Positions 10,568 to 21,884 of a DNA stretch of 64,000 nucleotides are shown here, one piece after another. The stretch is from Acanthosepion esculentum (lineage: Eukaryota; Mollusca; Cephalopoda; Sepiida; Sepiidae). Under the pieces are notes generated by a model. The model was not told where the DNA came from. It ran no database searches and saw nothing but the letters and a program-made list of their open reading frames with translations. Every line of letters starts with the position of its first letter. Within the stretch, counting starts at the first letter, position 1. Where the stretch lies: NCBI GenBank assembly GCA_964036315.1, contig OZ038478.1:144272557-144336556 (forward strand), read 5' to 3'. Position numbers and translations under genes: made by a program.

Positions 10568-11483
10568 AGGGTGTGCGTTAGCAGCTAAGGTACCACCTAT
10601 AGTACACAAACCATGGCCCAAGACGGATCATCCGTGGACAAGATTACACATTGATTTCGCTGGTCCAGTAGAAGATTATTACTACTTAATAATGGTAGAT
10701 CGTTTTACAAAATGGCCGGAAGTACTACGCTGCAAAAAGCCTACGTCCAATACCACAACAACGTTTTTGCATGAACTATTTGCACGGTTCGGTGTGCCAG
10801 AGTGTATTGTGAGTGACAATGGTACACAATTCACTTCTGACGAATTTAAGGAATTTTGTGAGTTATATCAAATTAACCACATAACGACGCCGCCGTATCA
10901 TCCGAGATCCAATGGACTCGCAGAAAGATTTGTAGATACGTTAAAGCGCGCTCTGAAGAAAGCCTCAGGAGTTCCAACGGAAAAGGCGCTTCAGCAATTC
11001 CTACAAGTATACAGAATCACGCCAAACCAGAGAACACAATCAAACATGGCTCCAGCTGAACTAATGTTCGCTAGGAAAATTAAGTCAGTGTTTGACAAGC
11101 TTTTGCCAGGAAGAAATAGAATAAAGAACACTATGTATACAGCTAGGAAAAGATACACCCCCGGAGAGAAGGTGTTTTGCAAGTGCTATAGAAACAACAT
11201 TGAGTTCTGGGAGCGAGGCATAGTGGACAAGAGAATCGGTGACCTGATTTACATAATTAAAGGGCCGAAGAATACTCATAAAGGGCACAAGAACCAACTC
11301 AAAAAATGTTACGTTCTAGAGCATGAAGAGAGTATACCGGATGAGGAGGAAGATCCCATTTATGTAATGTATAATATTTTTCAAGTAGAACCTCCGCAGA
11401 GTGCTCCTGAACCGAGAAGATCCGGTAGGAAACAAAAGTTCACGGACCCATTGGACGTGAATCCAAAACGAAAAAGATATTAA
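10518..11483 (+). pseudogene. Integrase of Gypsy element 1 (long intact frame)
   Basis: A 321-codon frame. It opens with the Cys pair of the zinc domain (RCKGC). The rve core has HIDFAG (Asp 10653-10655), VSDNGTQF (Asp 10815-10817) and GLAERFV (Glu 10923-10925), so the D-D-35-E spacing is exact. A C-terminal domain of the kind seen in Gypsy integrases follows (PGEKVF...GDLIYIIKGP), then a basic tail RRSGRKQKF before the 3-prime LTR. All three catalytic residues are intact although the rest of the element is dead. The start given is an internal Met; the true protein would begin upstream as part of the Pol polyprotein. Confidence 0.92.
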
Positions 11484-11600
11484 AATTAAGCAGATTGACA
11501 TATACATAGGAAGTATGCAAAGGGGATCTACAAAGAAATAACCATAATCATCATCCCATATAGGAAGCCAGTTTGAAATCCAGAAGGGATTCCAAGGCTT

Positions 11601-11613
11601 GGGAGGGGGGTTT
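11601..11613 (+). other. Polypurine tract of Gypsy element 1
   Basis: GGGAGGGGGG followed by TTT directly before the TG of the 3-prime LTR, the position expected for plus-strand priming. Confidence 0.7.
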
Positions 11614-11881
11614 TGTGGTAGGATCCACCTAATCTGCATAGGTGACTACCGACTATATAAATAATGGTTGGTACCGGAAGACAGGGGAGCGAATACAGAG
11701 ATCCAGCTAGAGACTCTGCCCGACTGCGACTTAGTCAACACATTCTCCAGGAACGGTCTTCCCAGAAATATACAGAATTACTAGATGTAAATATTGTGTA
11801 CACTTTCTTGTTATAATACAATCTTGTTCTAAGCACATTTTGTGTTGCATTATTATTCCATGCATTAGTCGAGATTCAACA
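11614..11881 (+). repeat. 3-prime LTR of Gypsy element 1
   Basis: Begins TGTGGTAGGATCC and ends GATTCAACA, matching the 5-prime LTR over its whole length. Both share an identical central stretch of more than 40 bp from about 11700. A TATATAAATAAT box lies near 11655. Confidence 0.9.
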
Positions 11882-12592
11882 ATGAGTCAAGACTCAACAC
11901 TTGGTAACTGATAACGGTAACAATGTACCTCTAGTGACTTTAAAGGTTTTTTTGAGACATACCAAGTAAAGCATATCAAGATATCTCCGTACCACCTGAG
12001 GTCGAACGGACAAGCCGAAAGATTCGTAGACACACTAAAAAGAGCTTTAAAAAAGCCGAAGATGTACCGACGGAAAAGCGATACAGTAGTTCCTCCAAGT
12101 ATACAGAATAAAAACTAACGGGAACACACCATCTGGTTTTTCACCAGCGGAATTGATGTTTGCCCGGAGAATACAGTCTGTGCTTGATAAATTATTGCCA
12201 AACAAGAACAAAAACCAGTATACACCTATTGTAACGAAGTGATCATTTAAACCAGGAGAACGAGTTTACTTAGGATGTTCTGAAACAATATGGCTTACTG
12301 GGAGCCTGGCACAATAATTACCAGCCTGGGAAATGTGATATACACAGTACAAGGCGAAAAGTTTACCCATAGAAAACATATTGAGCAAATACAAAAAAGA
12401 CGGGTTGAGGAGCCAAGCACGTCACCCGCAGAAAATGGCGATGCAATGGACGCAATCTTTGAAGCTTTTGAGATTCAAAGAACAAAGGAAGATACAGAAA
12501 AACAAGAAACAGAAAAAGAAGAGAAAATTTACTGAATCTCTGATCATCAACCATAAGAGAAAAAAATACTAACTCCCTATCTAAGGAGAGGG
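11882..12592 (+). pseudogene. Integrase C-terminal remnant of a second Gypsy family
   Basis: Starting within 20 bp of the LTR end, the sequence reads VTDNGNNVP, then many broken frames. It recovers with SPAELMFARR and LDKLLPNKN, matching element 1 integrase (APAELMFARK, FDKLLPGRN). An open frame 12290-12535 holds the C-terminal domain (YWEPGTIITSLGNVIYTVQG) and an acidic tail. The zinc and RT parts are absent. A purine stretch (AAGGAGAGGG) precedes its LTR at 12593. Confidence 0.8.
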
Positions 12593-12908
12593 TGTTAAGG
12601 GGTTCCCGTTTTTACACAAATGGATTCCCTCGAGGTATACATATACTACTACCAGTGAATACCCGGACAGTCTGTAATGGAGGAGAGTAGCACAAGAGTC
12701 ACCGTTAGCGAGCACGTAGACTCAGCAAGGAGATACCGCGATACTTCAATACCAAGACTGTATATATATTATTGCTACTAACCCTTATTACTGGATCTAC
12801 TAACCCGTATTACCAGTTTGTATTATTAGGTTAATACATTTATTTTCCTTATCCATTCCTGGCGTTTGTTATTCATTGATATCGGATTTCATCCCGGAAT
12901 CCACAACA
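12593..12908 (+). repeat. LTR of the second Gypsy family
   Basis: Starts TGTTAAGGGGTTCCCG after a purine tract and ends CCACAACA. Its last 75 bp or so resemble the end of the solo LTR at 29491-29838 (shared CTGGCGTT and GGAATCCA-AACA). No second LTR of this copy is seen. Confidence 0.75.
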
Positions 12909-13185
12909 TATATACAATTGGATAAAGATTTGGTTACGTTTTCTCTATCTAAGAAAAATATATTTTATGCTAGGTATCTTCACTACTAAGGCTTTAATAT
13001 ATTGTAAATCAGACCCTAAAATACATTATTTGTTTTGCTGAATCCATTGAACATATGACAATTTACAGGGTACTGACGTTAAATCGTCGTCTCAATTACC
13101 CAAACAAATAACACTGACATCTCATTTCAACAGATATATTTACCAAAACTAAACAAAAATATCTTGAAATATTAAAGAGTAAATG
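12909..13185. other. No recognised feature
   Basis: A+T-rich sequence after the LTR, with nothing I can identify. Confidence 0.4.
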
Positions 13186-13189
13186 TATT

Positions 13190-13785
13190 CAATAAAATCG
13201 CCATTCGTTTCAACCACAGACTCAGACGACTTTGAAATCTCCTGCATCTCTGATGGACGGTCTCCTTGTTGCAAATGCTGCCATAATCCTTGCCTACAGT
13301 TCATCTTTGATGTTACAAGAAATCTTTTAGACTCTCACTAAACCGTGCCTCACACATAATAATGAATGAGATTGCATTCTGAGGAGCTAGTTGACTAGAT
13401 GTATAGGACCATATGGTCTCAGTAATTGCCAGACAATTATGATTGGCTTTTCCTGTTTGTGTTTCATGGTGCAATGTCCTGTTGCTAGACAAAAGTATTT
13501 TTCAGCATCCGCCTTCTTAACTCAGGGTAGCACTTACTCATCACGGCAATTGATGATAGGCGTTTGTGTAGAGTATGAGGCCACGTCGGAAGATGAATGG
13601 AGGCATAACGTCATCATATCTTGGGATCACTGCAGATAAATTTATAATCACCATTAGACTCATCCATCTCTTTCCGAATATTCTGCCCTGTCCTCAGTTT
13701 GATACCCAAATACTCTGAAATGTTCGTATTAGAGCTTCCGGACCAAATGCCAAGCAGAACAGTATATCATTTCCAAATTTCTGGC
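13190..13785 (-). pseudogene. IS630/Tc1/mariner-type transposase remnant
   Basis: The minus strand gives, from 13785 down, a helix-turn-helix-like stretch (NISEYLGIKLRTGQNIRKEM). The transposase core follows as DDVMPPFIFRRGL...NAYHQL near 13600. A degenerate TGHCTMKHK stands where Q-D-x-APCH-x is expected. The C-terminal block reads ARIMAAFATRR and later NGDFIEYI or its shifted forms. The order fits transposases with a DVMPPHIF block. The segment between the HTH and DVMPP is deleted, and stops and shifts are frequent. No terminal repeats were identified. The plus-strand frame at 13391-13639 is a shadow. Confidence 0.6.
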
Positions 13786-13789
13786 GGAT

Positions 13790-14223
13790 TGACTAGCGTC
13801 ATGGTGATCTTTATCTCACAGACGGTACCGAACTGACTCTACTATACTGAGCCGTCGACAATAATCAAAAAGAGACAACTCGCAAAATTAATAGGAATTA
13901 GTGACAATTTATCCATTGCACCCTATAATTGCGTGTAGGCTATCGATGTGGAAACTGGGAATGGTATGTCGAGTTCAAATTCTAGCCTATGTTGTTTCTT
14001 CTCTTACATACAAATACCGTTCGAAAGGTACGAACACTTCTAGGAGATATTAGCATAGCAGACAGGACTCTTTATCATTGGTGGTCAACCTGCCGACGAG
14101 AAACCCCACGCTGAATTCATAACATGGACGTGAGGCAGGAAAATTCACCCTGTAAAATTCCGCTCGCTACAGAATCCACAGCAGCCATTAAGCATAGAGA
14201 AGTTGAACAATGTACGCTACAGT
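13790..14223. other. No recognised feature
   Basis: Mixed-composition sequence, slightly richer in G+C than its surroundings. It may include flanks of the transposase remnant. Nothing specific is supported. Confidence 0.4.
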
Positions 14224-14393
14224 TTAGTTTATGGGGTTAAAATATAAACAAAAATATTCGTAAACAGCAGTAGATTTCCCCACAGAGGTAACAGGAAATC
14301 CATCTATCAAAATAAAGAAAGCAATTCCTGTTATTGTAAACGTTACGAGTCCAGTTAAAAGGTGAACAAATTCGCTTAAATGTGTAAAAGCAT
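14224..14393 (-). CDS. Possible last exon of a membrane protein (tentative)
   Basis: The minus-strand reading after an AG at 14395-14394 is open for 55 codons to TAA at 14224-14226. It encodes a hydrophobic segment (LTGLVTFTITGIAFFILI) followed by a short hydrophilic tail. The two leading bases complete the codon left open by the candidate donor at 17315, so the phase agrees. A stronger-looking acceptor at 14417-14416 would put the exon in another frame. No family was recognised, and a chance open frame is quite possible. Confidence 0.25.
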
Positions 14394-15018
14394 CTTATAC
14401 GCTTTGGGATTGTTTCTACAAACGTTAAGAAATTTATACACAACAGTCCAATGCTAATTACAAACAATTCAGTTGATTGTTATTATCTAATTAATATAAA
14501 AATTATAATAGAGATTTTGAAATGTTTTGTTTCTTATATGATGTGAATGAAAATAAAGTTTCGAAATATTTCGATGAAAGATTTGATGTAAAACAAATAA
14601 AAACCGATAATATGTAACTAATTGTTTGTCAATGTTGTTTGTTGCAGTTTGAACCTATTAAAATATTTATCCTTTATGGAAGTTTAATGTGAAAGAGAAT
14701 CGTGAGGAAGAAAATCGTAATTAACATTCGTAAATTCCGAGTTAATAATGCGGCAGATTTATTTTGAAAATCAAGTGATATTTAATAAAGAACATTTCAG
14801 TATGCGCAATGATCTTGTGGCAGAAAATTAATGGAAATGATTCATCAAATAAGATCATATCCTACGTCGGCGAAGATAAAAGATATGGGATGACATACAT
14901 TTAGATTTCAGATATAGACATGAATGCTGCAACTTATAAATATATACATATATTCACAAATATCTGCATGCAGATGAGTAAAACAGGAATGGTAAACCAA
15001 TAAATTGATACGTAGATG

Positions 15019-15020
<2 letters not shown>

Positions 15021-15062
<42 letters not shown>
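15021..15062. repeat. (TA)n microsatellite
   Basis: About 42 bp of TA repeats. Confidence 0.95.
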
Positions 15063-15066
<4 letters not shown>

Positions 15067-15309
15067 TATTATATAATAAATGTTATGTGGATACTAGTAT
15101 TTTAGCAGAGATCCCTTTTACTGATTTGAATATTCGAAAAATCTTAGAGAAAAATATGCGCCATCCTTTTTCCTTTAATATGACTGTAGACTAAAACAAA
15201 TACATATACTGCTTAATAAATAAACGGCGTGTCTACTCAATTACGAGTATCCACTAAAAAAACGGTTAGATATTAAAAATCTGTTGAATTAATAATACAA
15301 AATCAATGC

Positions 15310-15380
<71 letters not shown>
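15310..15380. repeat. (CT)n-(TA)n compound microsatellite
   Basis: A short CT run followed by about 58 bp of TA. Confidence 0.95.
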
Positions 15381-15382
<2 letters not shown>

Positions 15383-17315
15383 AAAATTCGAAAATGTTTG
15401 CGTGTGACGTGTTTCAGGAACTCATCGGACAAAAGTAACGTTTACGTTGATGAGACTACACATACACAAGAAGGAAGTAGTGAATTTTATTTTTTTTATT
15501 TTAAATTTAGCGACCCGTTTCCTTCATGAGCATGTATTCACAACAATGTAAAGATCGCATTAGTCCGATAAAGTACTACAAAACCAAAAAGTTTTTCGGT
15601 TTGACACATTTCTTCCGTAAACTGTTGATATATAAAAATGTATATATCATTTACTTATATAACAAACATGGGCATCTTTATTAACACTAATACTCATTAA
15701 TAATCAGTTTTGAATCTTTACTTATTTGTATGGTTTACGTTGAGTAAAATATACGTTCTTTGTGAAAGAATTTTGTAGATAATTGTTATAAATTTTGGTA
15801 CATTTTTCTGGTTACCCTGGAGAATTTGAACATAAAAATTCAAATCCATATTTTGATGCAACACAAAAGGGATCACCCCAGAAAGATGATTAAGAAATAA
15901 GTTTACCTGTGTTCTTCAGATATTCACAATATATTTTACTTACTGGATCTGTACAATAATAAATGTAATTGATAAATTTATATAAGCTCGGTTAAGCATT
16001 CTACTTTTACATCTAATTACATTTTACGTGCATAAAAATATTTTCTTCAGTTTACAATGTATCATTCTGAATAGCAATATAAATACGTTGATATGAAATA
16101 TTTTATTTTATCTAAAAAAGTTATGTAAAAAAGTCTGATATAGAACAGTGAATAGGACATTTCCCTTGATCAGGTTACATGGACGGTTGCAATATAACAA
16201 ATCTCTTATCGAAGGTTAACGAGCTTAAAACCTGATCAAAGAAATAATTAAACTCTGTCTGAATTAGAAATGACTAAAGTTATATTTCTTTTCGATGACG
16301 TGCTTGATTTAATATGATTAGGCTCTTTGTCTGCGATTTGGGCTTTGAAAACTATTACTTCCTTTTGTTTAGGCGCGGTTGGGTCATCAAATGAAATATT
16401 TGACCCGGGAAACGAAACAGGAAAAGCATATTATTAGAAAATTATTGGTACAAAATTAGTCGCTTAATTAGACAATAGATTGTTTTCATTTTTGCTACGC
16501 AATATTTTGTTCGATTGTTTATCTTTTTCTCTGTATGAAGAGAACATAAAATGATATAGAAAAAGAAAGAAATCATCTCATGAGATTACGAAATGAAAAT
16601 GACGCTTTTGTTTTGCCCACTTTTCTTCTTGTCTCCTCTCTTTCAATATATTGTTGAATCTTTTCTTTCACATAAAAATGCATTTTATTTAATTTCCTGT
16701 AAATAGCATCCCACCTTCAGGGCGTAGTGATTATGGCTTTCCACAGAGACTATTATTTTACCTCAATTGTCATGTATCCTCAGGAAGATTGTGGTGTGGT
16801 CTCCCCAATTTCTAGTTCAGAGTATTTGTTCTATTAGACTATATATCAAGTCAGTTTCCTTAGTATTTAAAATAAAGCTGACGGGGAAGAAATGTATTCT
16901 ATCTAACATTCAATAGATAGAAGGGAATGCAGCAAATGTGGTACGATTTGAACATTGCTCACGGATACTTCACATTTCAACGACGATAACTGTTACGGTA
17001 AACGGTTATTCTTCATTTTATTACATGCTCAGAGTAAAGTGTTTTTCTCAGAATTTCTTGAAAAAAATAACATTTCCTTTTCATTAGATTCATCCTCTTT
17101 GGTTATATTGTATAACCAGGATTGTATAGTCGCTTATCATATTCATTTAGGTTATAGGAAATCTAAGCACATTTATTTCACTGAATTGAAAAAAAAACAA
17201 TGATGTATTGTAAACCAGCAAAAATAAGGGAATCATTTACCATCACTGATACGAGGGACCTGTTGAGAGAATGCTTTCTTATTACAGTGCTGTGATTGAT
17301 TGTGCTTTCTCTTAC

Positions 17316-17452
17316 TATACAGAAGTGTGTTGTACGTCAGCATATTCAGAATGCCTTCACGAATGTGATATAATGAAAAAATAATCCATAAAAAGAATAA
17401 AACTATCGCACAAAGATTAAAACTGGTTGATATTTGCGACATGTTAGTACAG
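17316..17452 (-). CDS. Possible internal exon with a transmembrane segment (tentative)
   Basis: On the minus strand a pyrimidine-rich tract ends in TTCATAG at 17453, a good 3-prime splice site. After it one frame is open: TNMSQISTSFNLCAIVLFFL, a hydrophobic helix running on to WIIFSLYHI, then REGILNMLTYNTLLY. It reaches a strong donor-like GTAAGA at 17315. The frame itself continues past the donor to about 17233. The phase at the donor matches the candidate exon at 14.2-14.4 kb. No homologous family was recognised, so this rests on splice signals and hydrophobicity alone. Confidence 0.3.
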
Positions 17453-17599
17453 CTATGAAGAGTTAGAAAAGACAGGAAAAGGTTGCAGCATAAAAACAGA
17501 TTCTTCTACGTATAGATGTTTGCAGAATATGCATGCATGATCTTGCCTCATATCGTAAAACAAAAAAGTGTAAAATCTAAGAAGTTAAAGGTAAATATT

Positions 17600-17922
17600 T
17601 GGAATGGTCGTGAAAAAACGGTGATTTCAATTTCATAAAAAAATTTATGGGATTGAATGAATAATAATATTACAAGCAAACATGTAGCACAGGCCAAGAC
17701 GCTTGTAAATGCTTTCCAGGACGTTTGATATAGCAAAATATTTTCAGTCTCATAGCCAGCAAGCCTCGTCGGATTGAAACTTTTCTCCTGGCAAATGCTG
17801 GCCATAACAATTCCGAAGTAAAAAGATTTTAACTCTAAAATTACACCCGGAATCCTTTTAACGAGCGTAAAATACAGACCACAGTCGAATGTGAGAAAAT
17901 ACTCATTTGCTAAGCAAGCCTT
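17600..17922 (-). CDS. Possible exon of a membrane protein (tentative)
   Basis: On the minus strand TTTGTTTTATTTTCTCAG ends at 17923, a textbook acceptor. The following frame is open for over 100 codons. It starts KACLANEYFLTFDCGLYFTL, has several Cys, and ends with a hydrophobic helix (AFTSVLACATCLLVILLFIQ) near 17640. No good donor in the phase required by the next candidate exon was seen, so the 3-prime boundary is a guess. There is no sign of transposon origin and no family was recognised. Confidence 0.35.
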
Positions 17923-17949
17923 CTGAGAAAATAAAACAAAGTACAATAA

Positions 17950-18485
17950 ATGTTAGACGTAGGCTCTTGAGTATTCAATCAGTGTTTGTTTTAATACATT
18001 CTGCTAAAAATACAAACATTTTAATGTGAACTGAAATATGTAGACATATGCATATAGCGATCTAAAGATTACTTATATTTATTTATTCGCATGCATACAT
18101 CTTTCACTTGATGTCATCAAATTGAATTGCCTTATTAAATATGAATAAGGGTCGTCATATTATGAAATTGCACAATTGATTCAATCAAATCCCTCCGCTT
18201 CTCGTCCGTTAAGCCCGACTCCACAACGAATTTCTTAACACAGATTTATGTTCTCTTTTTCTAACACTAATATTGGTTTTCAGGAGAATCGATGTTTCGC
18301 AATATGAGCGCTATCAGTAAATCTTAATGTCGACCTTGCCTAATGTAGAAGATAACTGACAAGAAAGAAAGAAAAGAAATAAAATATCTCTCCATCGAGT
18401 GATCTATATTTGTTTTACTCTTTGTAGGTAGCTTTCACGTTTTAACATTTATGATCTGTTTCTCTCTCTCCCTCTTTCTTTCGAC

Positions 18486-18571
<86 letters not shown>

Positions 18572-19325
18572 GTGTACACTATCACATTGGTTCATGTAGA
18601 GAAGGTAATTGGAAGAATTTAAAAGAAACTTCACCACTCTGAGGATGTTAACAATGACATAGACAACATCGCCGTAACAGAAAAATAACTTTAACAGTAA
18701 TAAATCCTTCACACAATTTACCACCAAAGCATCAATGACACTCAAATATATAGAGAAAATGGAAAATAACGTCGGAAACATCAACAGCTGTATCAAAATC
18801 CAAACAGAAGTTTAACAGTAACAAGAATGAAATTCACTATAACAGTCACCTACAAAATTACTGCATAGTCAGGAATATAAATAAAAGTTAAAATCCTCAA
18901 CGATAAAAGTGATAAAAATTTAATAGCATTCTTACAGACGAACAATTAGGACAGTATAAAAATCATTTAATCCAGACCAGAAAACAAGAATCTTCACGAA
19001 AGGGATTATTTTCATTCGAAATATGATGTTGACAAATTATTTACAAAGCAATAGATCAAAATTGCACAGTACTATCGAGAACTTAATATTTAATGTTAAT
19101 TTTGATGACTTTTAGGACCAATCAGTGTAAAATGGATTATATAAGGATAGGAAACTAGTACGATCGAAAATGAAAATGAAAATATCTGTTTGAAAATTTC
19201 AAAAACAAATTGAATGATATAAAGATGATATGATATAAACAAATTTTAGGGATGGAAATTCAAAAATGATAACACAGCACAGTGTGATAAGTAATTATAT
19301 TACATAGAGACCAAAAGTGACTTTA
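17950..19325. other. No recognised gene; contains a TA/GT microsatellite
   Basis: A+T-rich sequence, somewhat purine-rich on the plus strand from 18.6 kb onward. Nothing coding is supported. Confidence 0.45.
18491..18575. repeat. (TA)n-(GT)n compound microsatellite
   Basis: TA repeats to about 18528, then GT repeats to 18575 with one CG interruption. Confidence 0.96.
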
Positions 19326-19327
19326 TA

Positions 19328-20619
19328 TACAAGGGTCTTTCAGAAATATCTAAACATTACCCAGAAGGAATTTGAGCAGCAAGAGAGTTTTTCAATTATT
19401 TCAATATAGTCCTCCTTGATATCCACGCAATTTGTCCAATGATGCTTAAGCATTGCAATCCCATCACGGCGTCCTTGTCTTCCAAATCTCCTTCCGGCAC
19501 ATATGATTACATCATCGTTTCCAAAATGGCGATCATGCAGGTGGATTTGAGTTTATGAAGCAGAAATAGGTTGGATCTTGCTAAGTCTAGTAAGTAACGG
19601 TAATACGGTAGTAATTGAAAACCATATTTTGCCGTTTCAGCGACTGTAATCTGTGCAATGTGAACGGGCAAGTTATCCTGGAACAAGAGTACACCGGTCC
19701 CCAGCTTTCCTCTGCGTTCAGTCTTGATTGTTTCGTATAGTTGTCTTAATTCTTATGCATACTACTATCCATTAATAGTTTTTCCCCTTTTCCAGATAGT
19801 CTATCATAATTACACCATCAGACCCCCCCCCAAAAAAAAAACAGAAGCTTCCACCTTGCCAACAGAAGCTGCCTGCATGATTTTCTCCGTGGGTCGAGAT
19901 CCAGAGGAATTCCACTGTTTGCTTTGAAGTGGCAAACCTAGGTTGCCTCTTGAGTTACTAATTTGCTGTGGAGATTCTCGCGATGACGCAGGAAGCGAGT
20001 CAGCAGTGTCCTGGAAATGTCAGCTGTTTTTAGCTTCTGCTCTGCTGTCAGCATTCTTGGGAACCATCTTGCATCTCCAAGATCTCTGTTAAAACAGTAT
20101 GTTTCGAAACAGAACTAATACAGAACCATACAGTGAATGGCTTCTGTTGACAAGGTGGTAGCTTCTGTTTTTTTTTGGGGGGGGAAGGTGTAATTATGAT
20201 AGACTACCTGGAAAAGAAGTGAGCTGCGGAATTCGAGCGGGACAGGAAGAGCGCAGAAAATGACTCTCGGTCAGGTCGTCGAAAATCCGAACCCACTGAT
20301 GACCAAGTATTAACTTGGTCATCAGTGGTTTCACTTCTTCACGGTTGCATATGAAGGGGAGTCCTCAACAAGTGCCCGTGTCATGTCCTCATGTATTTCC
20401 TTGGGTGTCATACCTTTTTTAGCTAATACGTTAAGACTGCCTGAGCCTCTGTTTTGCCCTATTTTTAAATATGTCACACACCTCTCAAATTTGTAAGAAA
20501 TTAAAACATTAAAAACACTGCACAGAAATTAATACATACATCTGAATCCGTTTTCCTTGTTTTATAAGAAGCGGTAGTGTTTTACAAGAAAAATGTTCAG
20601 TTATGACCCTTCTTTTACG
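19328..20619 (-). mobile_element. Mariner-like element with internal inversion
   Basis: The left terminus reads TACAAGGGTCTTTCAGAAAT at 19328. A degenerate counterpart (GACCCTTCTTTTA) lies near 20600-20616. The total of about 1.29 kb is the usual mariner length. The transposase is on the minus strand but scrambled. The N-terminus (20460-20325) and the core to C-terminus (20110-19340) are in normal orientation. The part between (about 20141-20312) is inverted and joined through duplicated sequence. Confidence 0.8.
19340..20470 (-). pseudogene. Mariner transposase (rearranged)
   Basis: The minus-strand N-terminal part includes KKGMTPKEIHEDMTRALVED and SPSYATVKK. The next segment, expected to read WAAEFERDRKS, ENDSRSGR and so on, is instead on the plus strand (20219-20308). 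The minus strand resumes with PRMLTAEQKLKTADISR, then a degenerate VTQEATWVCHF where VTGDETWVHHY is expected. MIDYLEKGKTING follows near 19790, then LLFQDNLPVH (second catalytic Asp near 19675) and HHWTNCVDIKEDYIE near 19400. The first catalytic Asp has become Ala (EATW). Stops occur throughout. Mariner transposases cut and paste at TA sites. Confidence 0.8.
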
Positions 20620-21880
20620 GTTGAGGTTTAGAGCTTTTTGAATGAATCCTCGTCGATGAGTTGTAGCGGAGACTTACCTCGGCGACCCAAAAGGACCAGA
20701 GTCGCGTATATGTTTTGCAATGGAGTGTGGAGACGACGAATTGGTGAGCCTCGGACTGAAGGTGAATTGGGCAGCACTTCGTGTGGACGGAAATGGTGTG
20801 TTGCTTGTATCCATTTTTATTGACTGGTTCTGGGCGCTCATTGACTAAGCGATGGTTGGTTAGGTGTATAAAAACATGGTACGCTCATTCAAAGGAAAAA
20901 CATTTTTTTGTCGAGAGGAATTGTACATAGTTATTTTTTTTGTACTTCCGACCAATTCTTACACATGAGAAAATGCAAAATATTTGAATATAACGAGTGG
21001 ATCAACTATATAATTACCGAAAGTGTCGTGTAAGCAGAGGTAAAAAAAAACATACGCATGCCTGTGTACAAAACTTGACATAATCAAACTTGCACATAAT
21101 CATTGAAGCGATTGATGACAGTTTTGTTGGAAGAGCGATTGAGACACGTTAAAAGCTGATTACAGGTTATAGTATAATATATTGCTTCTCAAAGTCTCCA
21201 TTTATGACATCTCTCGAAAAGCCTACGCTTTCTCTTAGGTAGGTTCTTTTGGAGATTGTTGTGCCTGTCGGACGCAAACGTTGTCCCTGTTTACTATCAA
21301 CAACACTTACATTTACTGCTACGACCTACCATGATACTTTCACGGAAGGAATACTTCTCTTTTACACCATGCTTTATGTTAAAGAAGTCCGTTCCATTAC
21401 AATAGATATTTCCAAGTACTAACTATGTGTGTAATAAACAACCTCGTGATTGCGTCTCTAAACGCTTTATGTTTAACCTCATCAGGTCAATGAACAGTTT
21501 TTTTTCTGCTTATGCTCATAATGTTTACTTCCTGTCATCTATTCATTGATCATAATCCTCAGATCATTCGTCATTACACTGTTGACTGTGACTCTTTGCC
21601 TTTAGTGGCTCTTGAGGACTGCATTCATTGAAAATTAGTTAAATACGAAATGCGTTTTTGGTAGTCAGACTTGTTACATAGAGAAACGATAATCTTCTTT
21701 GGGGATTAAAGGCGTAATATTATCTGAAAGAATTCTGATGCAAACGAATAACGCTATCAGAGACAAGAGAAAATGACGAGTTAATGTAATGAAAAACAAA
21801 GGTTCAGTTAGTGGATTTCTCAATCCGTGTAAACCAACCCATTCAAAAGAAAGGGAAATTCTGGATAAATATCTGCCAGT
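20620..21880. other. No recognised gene
   Basis: The stretch 20630-20830 is noticeably richer in G+C than its neighbours and has a 61-codon frame, but no family was recognised. The rest is A+T-rich. Confidence 0.4.
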
Positions 21881-21884
21881 TCCG

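Larger units (their letters stand above)
6463..11881 (+). mobile_element. Ty3/Gypsy LTR retrotransposon (element 1, defective)
   Basis: A 5.4-kb element with LTRs at 6463-6728 and 11614-11881. A primer-binding-like TGGCGACGAAG follows the 5-prime LTR at 6730, and a purine tract ends at 11610. Internal order is gag with two zinc knuckles, protease, RT, RNase H, integrase, which is the Ty3/Gypsy order. No env-like frame follows the integrase. The two LTRs differ at roughly one base in ten by eye, indicating an old insertion. The bases next to the two LTRs (agtgt and atgag) do not match, so no target-site duplication is present. Confidence 0.92.
14470..17230. other. A+T-rich sequence without recognised genes
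   Basis: Only TA tracts (15021-15062; 15323-15380 preceded by CT repeats) and short frames are present. It could be the intron between the tentative exons at 17.3 and 14.3 kb. No transposon landmarks were found. Confidence 0.45.

Noticed and set aside
6463..11881. Endogenous retrovirus with env
   Set aside because: After the integrase the sequence runs through a short basic tail and the purine tract to the LTR, leaving no room for an env frame.
13391..13639. Plus-strand 82-codon frame
   Set aside because: It is antisense to the transposase block DVMPPFIF on the minus strand.
20630..20830. G+C-richer island near TCGATGAG, considered as a hammerhead ribozyme
   Set aside because: The conserved CTGATGA and GAAA core blocks and supporting stems could not be found.
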